Origin: Profundicola chukchiensis
GTDB taxonomy: Bacteria; Bacteroidota; Bacteroidia; Flavobacteriales; Weeksellaceae
Direction of reading: 5' to 3'
Assembly (NCBI RefSeq): GCF_029664245.1
Contig: NZ_JANAIE010000004.1
Span: 240,038-304,037, forward strand
Length of the DNA: 64,000 nt
Of the stretch, positions 1 to 8,399 are shown in pieces. Under the pieces are notes generated by a model. It saw only the letters and a list, made by a program, of their open reading frames with translations. It was not told the origin of the DNA and ran no database searches. Both the position numbers and the translations under genes were made by a program. Every line of letters begins with the position of its first letter. Position 1 is the first letter of the stretch.

Positions 1-88
1 AAAAATCAAAGAAATAAATGTAAATATAAATAAGAGAACAAGTAATTTATTCCCTTATTATGCTGGAAAAATTGAAAAAATAAACTAA

Positions 89-170
89 TTGATCACACGA
101 GAAACTAAAAGTTAAATAGATAGAATATGGAACGACTTCTGTACAAGAGGTATTTCTACTCCTTAAACTA
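89..170 (+). pseudogene. 5' remnant of a type I methyltransferase gene (hsdM)
   Basis: This stretch aligns without gaps to the first 82 bases of the intact hsdM at 58635; I count about 70 identical positions. Read in the matching frame it keeps the residues IDRIWNDF, but the start is TTG, codon 9 (AAA in hsdM) is TAA, and a second stop follows where hsdM reads NPLT. Similarity stops near 170. It is therefore an eroded copy of the beginning of an hsdM-like gene, perhaps from a type I locus that was replaced or that lay left of the window. I see no hsdS or hsdR remnant in the following 430 bases. Confidence 0.75.
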
Positions 171-600
171 CATAACCCCGCTGAGACTTTTACTTGTATT
201 TTTCTTAGAAATGAAATAATACATTACGGTAAAATATAAAACAGTTGTTCTCAAGTGCTTCAATGAAAGTAGTTTGTAATTCTTGGTTTCAAAGCGATTG
301 GTAGTCGAACTTTGAAAGGAAAAGAAACCTATATAGAAATAATACACTTTGAGATGTCAATTTCAAATATTAAGTATAGAATTAGCTAGTTTTGTTTCTT
401 TATAATTCGAATTGATGTTGTTTATGATTGGGCAAGAGTGTTTAAATAACTATTTATAAATAGAATACTTTTTTAATATGAGATATTAAAAACTATAAGT
501 ATCAGGTATTAATACTTCTAGAGCTTTCTAAAGTAATAAAGCGTAAATTCAACATCCTCTGATTTGAAATTAATAATGTATTTTTACGGTCAATGAACTA
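171..600. other. Non-coding stretch before the DpnII-type locus
   Basis: This AT-rich interval separates the hsdM remnant from the first methylase. I found no convincing open frame, tRNA or strong hairpin in it. It presumably contains the promoter of the restriction-modification genes, but I cannot place a convincing minus-33/minus-7 pair. Confidence 0.5.
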
Positions 601-1503
601 ATGATTATGACAAAAATAGTTGCAAAACCATTTCTAAAATGGGCTGGAGGAAAAACTCAAATGATTGAACAAATTGAAAACTTATTACCGGAAAATATCT
701 TTGAGAAAAACTTCACCTACATTGAGCCTTTTGTGGGAAGTGGTGCAGTTTTATTTTGGATGTTGGAAAAGTTTCCCAATTTGCAAAGTGCAATTATAAA
801 TGACATAAATCAAGACTTAACAAATTGCTACATATCAATAAAAGAAGATGTGGATGGTTTAATTACAATTCTTTCAGATTGGCAAAACGAATATTATTTA
901 GCTTCAGAAAATGAGGTAGAAAAAAAGGAATACTATTATGCCAAACGAACCCAATATAATTTAAGGAATTCTAATCAAACCACTCAAAGTGCTTTATTTA
1001 TTTTTTTGAATAGAACTTGTTTCAATGGTCTTTATAGAGTTAATCGTAAAAACGAATTTAATGTTCCTATTGGTAGTTATAAAAAACCACTGATATGTAA
1101 CAAAGAAAACTTAATAGCTGTTTCTGAAGTGCTTCAAAGAGTGGAAATATTAAATGGAGATTATTCTGATACGCTTAATTTTGCAAGCGATAATACATTT
1201 TTCTATTTTGATCCACCATATAAACCATTAAGTGAAACATCAAGTTTTAATTCTTATGCCAAAGACGAATTTAATGATCTAGAACAAATACGGTTAAAAG
1301 AATTTTGTGTTAAATTGGATAACTTGAACCATCAATGGATATTGAGTAATTCAGATGTTAAAGGGAAAAATCCAAACGATAACTTCTTTGATGATTTATA
1401 TGCAGATTTTAATATTCATAGAGTAAATGCTCGAAGAAGTATTAATGCAAATCCAAATAAAAGAGGAAAATTAACCGAATTATTGATAACTAATAACAAA
1501 TAA
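601..1503 (+). CDS. D12-class DNA adenine methyltransferase (DpnM-like)
   Basis: This is a 300-residue N6-adenine methyltransferase of the D12 (alpha) class. It transfers a methyl group from S-adenosylmethionine to adenine, and its neighbours suggest the target is GATC. The N-terminus carries FLKWAGGK, the AdoMet-binding motif of this class, followed by the EPFVGSGAV segment. The catalytic DPPY motif lies near residue 204 and is followed by the SSFNSYAKDEF segment typical of Dam/DpnM enzymes. Length matches the family. A second ATG at 607 is an alternative start. The DpnII-like nuclease gene begins 3 nt after its stop, so it should protect the host against that enzyme. GATC specificity is inferred from family and context, not read from the sequence. 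Confidence 0.93.
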   Translation: MIMTKIVAKPFLKWAGGKTQMIEQIENLLPENIFEKNFTYIEPFVGSGAVLFWMLEKFPNLQSAIINDINQDLTNCYISIKEDVDGLITILSDWQNEYYLASENEVEKKEYYYAKRTQYNLRNSNQTTQSALFIFLNRTCFNGLYRVNRKNEFNVPIGSYKKPLICNKENLIAVSEVLQRVEILNGDYSDTLNFASDNTFFYFDPPYKPLSETSSFNSYAKDEFNDLEQIRLKEFCVKLDNLNHQWILSNSDVKGKNPNDNFFDDLYADFNIHRVNARRSINANPNKRGKLTELLITNNK

Positions 1504-1506
1504 AAT

Positions 1507-2328
1507 ATGCCTAAATCTTTTGAGGAATTTCTATCACAATTAAGTACAACAAATTCTACTCTTGACTATTTTGTTGATTTTGATAAGATCATAAGGAATG
1601 TAGATTCGATTTCTATTAAATTAAATCAATTGAATTATTTGATTGGTCAAGAAAATTTAGAATCTGCTGTAGTCAATCTTTTCAAGGAAAACAAAAGTTG
1701 TTTTTCTGTTTTGGACATAATAATTGCAGTTAGAGACAATCGAGCGGTTCTGGATGATGATGGAAATATAAGAGAACTTTACAGCTATTTTGAAACACCT
1801 GAATTGGTTTATGAATATTTAGTGAAAACAGGGCTTGCTGATGTGTTTAAAAATAAACAGGTGAAGAACTTAGTTGATTTTGTTTTTGGAATTGAGGTTG
1901 GGCTTGATACCAATGCACGTAAGAATAGAGGAGGTAAAAATATGGAAAAAGCTATAGGGAAAATGTTTTCTAAAAATAATATTCCCTATCAGGCAGAGGT
2001 TAGACATACAAATTTTCCAGAATTAATTCATTTTGGTAAAGATGTGAAACGCTTTGATTTTGTTATTAAAACCAAAGAAAACACCTATCTCATTGAAACA
2101 AATTTTTATAACTCTGGAGGTTCAAAGCTTAATGAAGTTGCAAGATCATACACGGATCTTGCGCCTAAAATTAATCAGTATGACAAATTTGAATTTGTTT
2201 GGATAACAGATGGCAAAGGTTGGAAAACCGCTAAAAATAAATTACAAGAAGCCTATACGCATATTCCTCATGTGTATAATTTAAAAACTTTACCTAATTT
2301 TATAAATAGAGTAAAAAACGAGTTATAG
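1507..2328 (+). CDS. Type II restriction endonuclease, DpnII/MboI family
   Basis: This 273-residue protein resembles DpnII-type endonucleases, which cut unmethylated GATC. Recognisable segments are the GLDTNARKNRGG stretch after residue 135, the acidic/lysine stretch with KRFDFVIKTK, the IETNFYNSGGSKLNE segment and FVWITDGKGW near the C-terminus, in the order expected for the family. It sits between two DNA methylases, with only a few bases separating the three genes, which supports a complete restriction-modification set. The gene looks intact and is of normal length. In the classic pneumococcal DpnII locus the nuclease is encoded last; here it is in the middle. Confidence 0.88.
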   Translation: MPKSFEEFLSQLSTTNSTLDYFVDFDKIIRNVDSISIKLNQLNYLIGQENLESAVVNLFKENKSCFSVLDIIIAVRDNRAVLDDDGNIRELYSYFETPELVYEYLVKTGLADVFKNKQVKNLVDFVFGIEVGLDTNARKNRGGKNMEKAIGKMFSKNNIPYQAEVRHTNFPELIHFGKDVKRFDFVIKTKENTYLIETNFYNSGGSKLNEVARSYTDLAPKINQYDKFEFVWITDGKGWKTAKNKLQEAYTHIPHVYNLKTLPNFINRVKNEL

Positions 2329-2331
2329 AAA

Positions 2332-3210
2332 TTGTTAAAACCATACTACATATCGAACGATAAGAATTTCTATCTCCTTCATGGAGATTCAATGGAGATA
2401 TTGCCAAAAATTAATCATAAATTCGATATGATTTTTGCAGATCCTCCTTATTTTTTATCAAATGATGGTTTATCTATTCAAAGTGGTAAGATTGTTTCAG
2501 TAAATAAAGGTAAGTGGGATAAATCACTTGGTGCAGAGTATATAAATAAATTTAATAGGCAATGGCTTTCATTTGCTCGAGAAATAATGAAAGAGGATGC
2601 TACGATTTGGATAAGTGGAACATTGCATAACATTTTCAGCGTTGGCCAGATACTTACAGAATTAAATTTCAAAATCTTGAATATAGTTACTTGGCAGAAA
2701 TCCAATCCACCACCGAACTTTTCTTGTCGATATTTCACGCATTCAACGGAACAAATAATTTGGGCAAGAAAGAATGATAAAACTCCACATTACTTCAACT
2801 ATGAATTAATGAAACAACTTAATGGGGGTAAGCAAATGAAAGATGTGTGGAAGCTGCCAGCCATTGCACCGTGGGAAAAGAGCTGTACAAAACATCCTAC
2901 ACAAAAACCCTTATCAGTATTGACTCGCTTAATTTTAGCTTCAACCAAGCCAAATGCTTGGATTTTAGACCCCTTTACTGGCAGTAGTACTACAGGAATT
3001 GCTGCGAATTTAGCAAACAGACGTTTTTTGGGTATAGATCAAGAAGAAGAATACTTGAAGATTAGCACAAATCGAAAATTAGAAATTGAAGATCCAAAAA
3101 TTGCATCAAAATATAAAAGCAAAATTCAAGGATTTAATAACCAAACTGAATTAGACTTATTTTTAGCAAATGAATCAACTCCAGAGTATAAAACCGAATT
3201 GGTTTTATGA
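2332..3210 (+). CDS. DNA methyltransferase, beta class (DpnA-like)
   Basis: This 292-residue amino-methyltransferase is the second methylase of the DpnII-type set. The catalytic DPPY motif comes first (near residue 37), then a variable middle, the HPTQKP segment, and the AdoMet motif DPFTGSSTTG near residue 217, the motif order of the beta class. In the pneumococcal system the matching enzyme, DpnA, can methylate single-stranded DNA and protects incoming plasmid strands; that role is inferred here. The start is TTG, two codons after the in-frame stop of the nuclease, so no ATG further upstream is possible. The next in-frame ATG would remove the family N-terminus. Confidence 0.87.
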   Translation: MLKPYYISNDKNFYLLHGDSMEILPKINHKFDMIFADPPYFLSNDGLSIQSGKIVSVNKGKWDKSLGAEYINKFNRQWLSFAREIMKEDATIWISGTLHNIFSVGQILTELNFKILNIVTWQKSNPPPNFSCRYFTHSTEQIIWARKNDKTPHYFNYELMKQLNGGKQMKDVWKLPAIAPWEKSCTKHPTQKPLSVLTRLILASTKPNAWILDPFTGSSTTGIAANLANRRFLGIDQEEEYLKISTNRKLEIEDPKIASKYKSKIQGFNNQTELDLFLANESTPEYKTELVL

Positions 3211-3654
3211 TAGGTTAACACTGAGATTAATCTAAAATTATATTTCGTCTCTATCTAAATGTATATTTTGATTTGCAGTAGTTTAAATGCTTTTTAATAG
3301 TAATTATCAAAGTTATTGGTGAATTTACCAATATCTTTTTCATTGTTTGATGTCCATTACCAAGCTCAAAGCCAAGTATGAGCATATCTCGAGTTAAGGG
3401 ATTAATATTATAAATTGCAAAAGAGTGATGCAGAGGATGGATTTAATTGTTAGATTTATAAGTTAAGAATGGAAATAAGCGGGCTAATTTATTCTTTAAT
3501 TGACATTTAAATTAAGCTAAAGTTGAATTTATATTAAGATTGCCAGGGTAATTATTAAAGATTTTACTAGCCCGATGGCTCGTCCGATAGGAACAGCTTT
3601 CTAAACAGCTAGATTTAATTCAGGTTGTACTCATAATAATTAAAAAAATGAAAT
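3211..3654. other. Gap without a recognised gene
   Basis: About 440 AT-rich bases separate the DpnII-type locus from the CAAX protease gene. A 44-codon frame on the minus strand (roughly 3258-3392) has no supporting signal. I see no tRNA, strong terminator or repeat of the other elements in this window. Confidence 0.45.
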
Positions 3655-4317
3655 TTGAATAAATTTAGCTTAAGACAAATAGTAATTCCATTAATCACGT
3701 TAGCGATTATTGGTTTTATGTATTTTGGGCCTATCATCCGAACTGCTTTTGAAAATATAATTATCGCTATCATCATTATTATAGCCAATTATATAGAATA
3801 CAAGGGAAAGCCATTTTCTGCACTTGGGTTTAAACGAGAAAACTTCAATGCTAAAAATCTCCTTGTACATGCGCCGTTAGTTGCACTAGGATTATTTATC
3901 TTTTATGTCATTGCCGTAGTTCCTGGGATTGAGATGCTGACAGGAGTGCCTATTGATTATTCAAGCATGAGCCAATTGGAAGGTAACCTTGAAGTCACCA
4001 TCGTTTGGTTATTAATCGTTTGGGCGACTGCGGGATTTGGAGAAGAAATTATTTTTAGAGGGTATCTAATGCAACAGTTCATTAAATTCTTCGGAGATAG
4101 TAAACTAAGTTTGGCAATTAATATTTTATTAATTTGTAGCTTTTTCGGATACATGCACATGCAGCAAGGGATTACGGGGCAACTTGTTGTTATGATTATC
4201 GGAGCACTTTTATCCATAATATTCTACCTTCGAAAATATGATTTGTGGTTTTTGATTATGATACATGGCTTTTTTAATACTTTAGGAATACTCAGTTTTT
4301 ACTTTGGATTGGCTTAA
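3655..4317 (+). CDS. CPBP-family intramembrane metalloprotease (CAAX protease-like)
   Basis: This 220-residue multi-pass membrane protein carries the three hallmarks of the CPBP/Abi family: the EExxxR motif (GFGEEIIFRGYL near residue 125), a histidine-containing FxxxH-type segment (FFGYMHMQ), and a third histidine/asparagine motif (HGFFN near the C-terminus). Family members cleave prenylated or other membrane substrates or act in bacteriocin immunity; the substrate here is unknown. The start is TTG because an in-frame TGA lies at 3649-3651 and the nearest in-frame ATG would cut into the first membrane segment. It is flanked by unrelated genes and looks monocistronic. Confidence 0.85.
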   Translation: MNKFSLRQIVIPLITLAIIGFMYFGPIIRTAFENIIIAIIIIIANYIEYKGKPFSALGFKRENFNAKNLLVHAPLVALGLFIFYVIAVVPGIEMLTGVPIDYSSMSQLEGNLEVTIVWLLIVWATAGFGEEIIFRGYLMQQFIKFFGDSKLSLAINILLICSFFGYMHMQQGITGQLVVMIIGALLSIIFYLRKYDLWFLIMIHGFFNTLGILSFYFGLA

Positions 4318-4430
4318 CTTAGTGAATAATTTAATTAGCCATGGCCTTTCGTCAGATCTGATCTACAGTAATATTTTTCATCTATAGAATTAGTCTACTC
4401 GTATAGGTTAGTTCACTTAAAAACCACCCC

Positions 4431-5051
4431 ATGAACCATAAAAGTATATTTGTAATCGGCATCATCGGGGTGCTATTGTTCGTAGCCAGCTGCGTGGCAG
4501 GAGGACTTTTAATTGAGGATTATAGTGTAAGTCGTCAGTTTATAAGCGAAACATTTGCCATAGACACGGCCTACGGCTTTTGGTTAAGATTTTTAGGATA
4601 TATACCCAGTGGAATCTTATTGACATGGTTTTGCTTTTTAGTCGTTCGTTATTTTCCTTCATCTAGCATGATTAAGGTTGGATTTTATGGAGTAGGCATT
4701 TTCTACGGTATCGGAACGGTTGTGGTTTCCATCTTTCCCTGTGATAGTGGCTGCAACCCAGAATTTATTAATCCCAGTATGTCGCAAGTGATACATAATC
4801 TATCAGCTCTCATGATTTATACATTTGTACCCATAAGCATTATTATAGCTGGTATTGGTTTAATTAAGTTCTCGAACTATAAAACCTTTGCTTATATCTC
4901 GTTCGCTTTAGGCCTACTTAGTTCTGTTTTTGTGTTTATATTCACCTCTAATCTGACATCGGCCTATGTGGGATTATATCAACGAATGATAGAGTTGTTG
5001 ATTTTAGCTTGGATTGTTGTCTGTGCGTTTAAGATAAGGGGAACAGTTTAA
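4431..5051 (+). CDS. DUF998-type membrane protein
   Basis: This 206-residue integral membrane protein has about six hydrophobic segments. It shows the features I associate with DUF998: a first helix followed by GGLLIEDYSVSRQFISE, a glycine-rich third helix, and the loop IFPCDSGCNP with two cysteines before PSMSQVIHNLSA. No catalytic role is established for the family. The gene starts at an ATG preceded by ACCACCCC, not a clear Shine-Dalgarno sequence. It is separated from its neighbours by more than 100 bases on each side and is probably transcribed alone. Confidence 0.75.
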   Translation: MNHKSIFVIGIIGVLLFVASCVAGGLLIEDYSVSRQFISETFAIDTAYGFWLRFLGYIPSGILLTWFCFLVVRYFPSSSMIKVGFYGVGIFYGIGTVVVSIFPCDSGCNPEFINPSMSQVIHNLSALMIYTFVPISIIIAGIGLIKFSNYKTFAYISFALGLLSSVFVFIFTSNLTSAYVGLYQRMIELLILAWIVVCAFKIRGTV

Positions 5052-5087
5052 AAGCTAGTATAATATTTTAACAATAGCGCATGGGTT

Positions 5088-5134
5088 TTAACAAAATATT
5101 AATTATTTTTGTGGGCTACATGTTTAATTGTTAA
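5088..5134 (+). repeat. Bipartite repeat, copy A (TTAACAAAATATTAA-N20-TTTAATTGTTAA)
   Basis: The two blocks are identical to those at 42502 and 52605 and have exactly the same 20-base spacing. The blocks are partly inverted relative to each other (TTAACAA against TTGTTAA). In this copy the similarity ends after the second block. A minus-7-like box (TATTTTTG, 5104-5111) falls inside the spacer, and the secreted-protein gene at 5229 follows. Confidence 0.6.
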
Positions 5135-5228
5135 TTTTATTAAATAATTTAATTAAGGATTTATTGAGCTTAACTTAAGAAGTGTGTAGAAATAGAATTT
5201 AAATATTATTGTATAGGAGTTAATAAAT

Positions 5229-5840
5229 ATGAATAGAGTAAAACTAATCTTGCTAGTAATTATTACTTGCGTTTTCCAAAAATCAAATGCTCAAAAGTTT
5301 GTTACAGTCAAACCATTCGTTAAATCTACAAATGTTTCATCGTTTACAATTGAAAGAGTAGAAATATATGAGAATAAAACTAAAATACTAATACAAGTAC
5401 CAAGTCAAAAGAGGGGAAGGCCTATTTTCTCATTAAGTCGATGGACTATGATGGTGGAATCTGAACTTGGAAAAAGCATGGAATCACAGGGACTATTCGA
5501 TTATGAAATGGAAATGCCTAAATTAACTACTAGTACCATGCCTAGTGAATATTTACTTAAACTTTATCATCAAACAGCTCAAAAGAAAGTTGAAGTACAG
5601 GATCTCCTTTTGTCTACCTATGGCTATGGCTATAAATGGGAGAATGGAGGTAGTATTATTACAGATTTAGGTAATGACAAATTGAATACTAGATATTCAA
5701 TAAAAAGTAAAAAGCCAAAGGTTTTTAATTTCTGGTTAACATTTCCCAAAATTCAAGAAGGTGTTGAGAGTGTATCAATTTATGAATTTGGTAAGAGTGG
5801 ATATATTTGGCGAGGTATAAGAATAAAAAATCCCGAATAA
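5229..5840 (+). CDS. Secreted protein of unknown function
   Basis: I do not recognise this 203-residue protein. It has a clear signal peptide (MNRVKLILLVIITCVFQ, cleavage probably after SNA near residue 21) and no later membrane segment, so it should be exported to the periplasm or beyond. The mature part is rich in beta-strand-forming stretches and lysines, with no cysteine pairs and no catalytic motif I can name. Its stop codon lies inside an imperfect hairpin (CCCGA at about 5832 pairing with TCGGG near 5866). Upstream lies repeat copy A, so it may belong to a mobile cassette. Its secreted neighbour at 6032 has no clear similarity to it. Confidence 0.65.
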   Translation: MNRVKLILLVIITCVFQKSNAQKFVTVKPFVKSTNVSSFTIERVEIYENKTKILIQVPSQKRGRPIFSLSRWTMMVESELGKSMESQGLFDYEMEMPKLTTSTMPSEYLLKLYHQTAQKKVEVQDLLLSTYGYGYKWENGGSIITDLGNDKLNTRYSIKSKKPKVFNFWLTFPKIQEGVESVSIYEFGKSGYIWRGIRIKNPE

Positions 5841-6031
5841 TCATTATTTAGTATTAATGAAAATCGGGACAAGACTTAATGGAATTAGATTAGATTGGAA
5901 ATGTTGAATGGATTCAAAGAGTTATATCTTTAGACGAACCTATTTTAAATGTTAGGTATAATTGACTCTAACACAATACTTTTACAAAGTATAAATCTTA
6001 GAAGATTATTTATTAAAAAATAATAAACAAA

Positions 6032-6538
6032 ATGAAGAGAGTATCAAAAATTTTAATGCTTTTACTACTATTATCATTATTCCCTATAAATTTATTGGGG
6101 CAAACCAAAAATGAAACAAAAGTTTGGATAGAGTCAACCATCAATAACCACTCTTATAGATCTCTTTATCCACGTCATTTAGAATTTCATGGCAACTACT
6201 TGGTTTATATAACCAAAATTGGAGATACAAATTTTTACGGTAAAATTGAAATAGCTAAAATTAATCAATTTGAAATTCAATCTTTTAAAGGTAATAATAC
6301 TCAGGATGGATACAAGATATATTTATTTTGTAAAAACAATATTAAATGTATTGAAGAAGGAAAGATTATAAATAATAAATTTATTCCTTCTAAAGATCCC
6401 AATATAAATTATCTTCTTCCTATCTATTTGGAATTAACTTTTTCTGAAAACAATCTTCCAAAGAGAATGGAAAAAGCAATTAAACATTTAGTCAAAATAT
6501 ATGGTGGAAATGCTTCTATATATAAGGAGGTATTTTAA
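6032..6538 (+). CDS. Secreted protein of unknown function
   Basis: This 168-residue protein starts with a strong signal peptide (two lysine/arginine residues, then a leucine-rich core ending LLGQ near residue 23). It has no further membrane segment. The mature protein contains two cysteines (FCKNNIKC) that could pair, and is basic and asparagine-rich. I see no known domain. It lies between intergenic stretches with cassette-like repeats and is not closely coupled to another gene. The AAACAAA before its ATG gives only a weak translation signal, as for most genes here. Confidence 0.6.
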   Translation: MKRVSKILMLLLLLSLFPINLLGQTKNETKVWIESTINNHSYRSLYPRHLEFHGNYLVYITKIGDTNFYGKIEIAKINQFEIQSFKGNNTQDGYKIYLFCKNNIKCIEEGKIINNKFIPSKDPNINYLLPIYLELTFSENNLPKRMEKAIKHLVKIYGGNASIYKEVF

Positions 6539-6693
6539 TGTGTTGATTTTCTAATGTTTATTTCTAGTTAAAGAAGATTTTTTTATTAGTTATATTGTTT
6601 TTGTCGATAAAAGCATTAAATGTTGAATCAAAACTATTGGCAGTTCCGTATATTATTAATTGCTTGGTTTTAGCCAATTTACGAAAGTACTCG

Positions 6694-6738
6694 CGGATTA
6701 TCAATCAGTTATTTATTTGCTAACTTTGGTGCTTGAAG
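6694..6738 (+). repeat. Imperfect direct repeat, left copy
   Basis: This 45-base stretch aligns ungapped with 7176-7219/7220 at about 33 of 45 positions, including CGGATT, TATTTGCTAA and TGCTT. The pair brackets the remnant frame at 6862-7119, as expected for an inserted cassette or a small mobile unit. Confidence 0.5.
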
Positions 6739-6861
6739 CACGAAACAAATCATACAATAACACGTTATACAATACTGAGAATGAAAAATCGTATTGAATT
6801 AATATAAATTAACGTGCCTAAATTAATTGTCAAACGAAAAAATGAATTCCCCTTTTGATTA

Positions 6862-7119
6862 GTATGTGTAAATATTTATTTAGATAATAAGAGAATTGGT
6901 TGTTTAAATAGAGGAGAAATCAAAAAATGGAACATTTGCAAAGGGAAACATACACTATTTGCAAAAGGCGGATTACTTCTAAAGAGTCATAAAATAACTT
7001 TTGAGGCGAATGAGAATGAAATAATTGTCTTGGAAATCAAAAGTTTTGGAAATGGATATGTGAAATCATTTTTACAAATACAAAGATTACAACCTAGTCA
7101 GTTAGAAGAGAATTTTTAA
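6862..7119 (+). pseudogene. Remnant of a small protein gene without a start codon
   Basis: An 85-codon open frame runs from just after a TGA at 6856-6858 to a TAA at 7117-7119 but contains no ATG, GTG or TTG near its beginning. The translation looks protein-like (KGKHTLFAKGGLLLKSHKI, then an alternation typical of beta strands), so it is more likely the 3' end of a decayed gene than random sequence. I do not recognise the family. It lies between the imperfect direct repeats at 6694 and 7176. Confidence 0.35.
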
Positions 7120-7175
7120 AAAAATTAAACTTCTTAATGAAAGCGGCTTAAACAATCCTATCTCAAACGAAACAA

Positions 7176-7220
7176 CGGATTTTCTATTCGGTTTGTATTT
7201 GCTAATTTAGTTGCTTAAAC
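7176..7220 (+). repeat. Imperfect direct repeat, right copy
   Basis: Partner of the repeat at 6694-6738 (about 73 percent identity over 45 bases). It lies about 55 bases upstream of the proteasome-fold-like gene at 7274 and downstream of the remnant frame. Confidence 0.5.
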
Positions 7221-7273
7221 TCGTGACCGTTCATATTCATGATCCATTTACCATCTAAAAACACTAAACAAGC

Positions 7274-8005
7274 ATGTCATTGATCATTACCACCTATGCG
7301 CCTGAAGGAATTATTTTAGCGGGAGATAGCAGATTGACCTTAAATTGGAATCAAGAAAATAATGGAATTAATAATAACTATTCCATCACGGCCAGTGATT
7401 CAAACAATAAAGTTTTTCAGATCAAGGAAAAGTTTGGCCTGGCTACTTTTGGTGCAGCGGATATCAATGGTATTCCGATTTCGGGTTATATCAATCAATT
7501 TATAGAGGAGAAAATCAAAACAGATACTGAAATTGATGAAATCCCTCAATCTCTTCATGAGTTTTTCGGAGATTATTTAGCTAAGCCTGAAACATGTTTT
7601 TATTTGTGTGGTTATAAATTAGAGAATGGAATTTCTATTCCTCATATTTATTTTATAGATATTCATCATGGCATCACTACAAGGCTTAATTATTCGGGTG
7701 GTCAAATACAGTATGGAGCAAACTGGGGCGGAGAAACTGAAGTCATGACACGATTATTAAACGATATTAAAATTCATAATGGAGAGGAGTGGACAGATGT
7801 AAATGCAACGAATATCCCTTTCAACTTTTTCACTCTACAGGATGCCATTGACTTTTCTATTTATGCTGTGAGGACGACTATTGAGACTTTTAAGTTTCAA
7901 CAAAGAATTAAAACCGTTGGAGGTCCTATCGATATTCTAGCCATTAAGCCAAATGAAGTACAATGGATTAGGAAGAAGGAACTCAGTGCTACAAATCCTA
8001 TATAG
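7274..8005 (+). CDS. Proteasome-fold (Ntn-hydrolase-like) protein
   Basis: The beginning of this 243-residue protein, SLIITTYAPEGIILAGDSRLT, matches the first two beta strands of 20S-proteasome beta, HslV and Anbu subunits, in which an N-terminal nucleophile is followed by a strand and the (A/S)DSR motif. Here the residue after Met is serine, which could serve as nucleophile after Met removal; no propeptide is visible. Further glycine-rich strands (FGLATFGAADINGIPISGY and GPIDILAIKP near the C-terminus) fit the fold. Length is close to that of proteasome-like subunits. No ATPase partner is nearby, so it may be a stand-alone peptidase or a catalytically inactive relative. The function is not established. 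Confidence 0.6.
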   Translation: MSLIITTYAPEGIILAGDSRLTLNWNQENNGINNNYSITASDSNNKVFQIKEKFGLATFGAADINGIPISGYINQFIEEKIKTDTEIDEIPQSLHEFFGDYLAKPETCFYLCGYKLENGISIPHIYFIDIHHGITTRLNYSGGQIQYGANWGGETEVMTRLLNDIKIHNGEEWTDVNATNIPFNFFTLQDAIDFSIYAVRTTIETFKFQQRIKTVGGPIDILAIKPNEVQWIRKKELSATNPI

Positions 8006-8237
8006 ATTCATACGGATGCAGGCTAGCGTACTTTCAACATAAATTAATTGGAAAAGTTCGCTGTGCCAAAAAACAATATACTAGTTTTAAGAGTTTAAAG
8101 GATTTTTAAGCATTAGAAAACTCAACATTAAACGGGGGATAATCTCTAGTTTTATAGCCTTTTATAAAATAATACAGGAAAAATGTATCTTTTTTAAGTT
8201 CCGCTGGTCTACTTAATGAACTTAAAAATTAAAAGAA

Positions 8238-8351
8238 ATGAATTCATGTAAATGCACCAACTGCGAATGTACACAATGTAATTGCGGAAATTGTTTAGAA
8301 GCCAATTGTTCATGCACGAAATGTGAATGCACAAAATGCGAATGTTGTTAA
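8238..8351 (+). CDS. Metallothionein-like Cys-rich mini-protein (37 aa)
   Basis: This short gene encodes 37 residues, 14 of them cysteine, arranged as repeated CxC and CxxC units (C4, 6, 9, 11, 14, 16, 19, 24, 26, 29, 31, 34, 36, 37) with mostly Thr, Lys, Glu and Asn between. The two halves resemble each other (CxCTxCECTxC), suggesting internal duplication. Such density of cysteines without aromatic residues is typical of metallothioneins, which bind soft metals such as Zn, Cu or Cd; I cannot assign it to a named family. It starts at an ATG after AAAAGAA, and its stop is followed within 10 bases by a strong terminator hairpin. The next gene is a SigZ-like sigma factor whose tail is also Cys-rich. 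Confidence 0.7.
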   Translation: MNSCKCTNCECTQCNCGNCLEANCSCTKCECTKCECC

Positions 8352-8360
8352 ATAAAACAA

Positions 8361-8395
8361 AGCTTAGTCGAAAGACTAGGCTTTTATTTATTTTT
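8361..8395 (+). terminator. Rho-independent terminator after the Cys-rich mini-gene
   Basis: AGCTTAGTC and GACTAGGCT form a 9-bp stem (one G-U pair) closed by a GAAA tetraloop and followed by a T-rich run up to 8395. It ends five bases before the sigma-factor ATG, so transcription of the sigma gene probably depends on read-through or on a start within this region. Confidence 0.8.
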
Positions 8396-8399
8396 GGAT

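Noticed and set aside
3258..3392. Minus-strand frame of about 44 codons in the gap after the DpnII-type locus
   Set aside because: There is no promoter, terminator or family resemblance; the length is expected by chance in AT-rich DNA.
5831..5868. Hairpin at the end of the secreted-protein gene as terminator
   Set aside because: The stem pairs imperfectly and no T run follows, so it is only noted in the gene entry.
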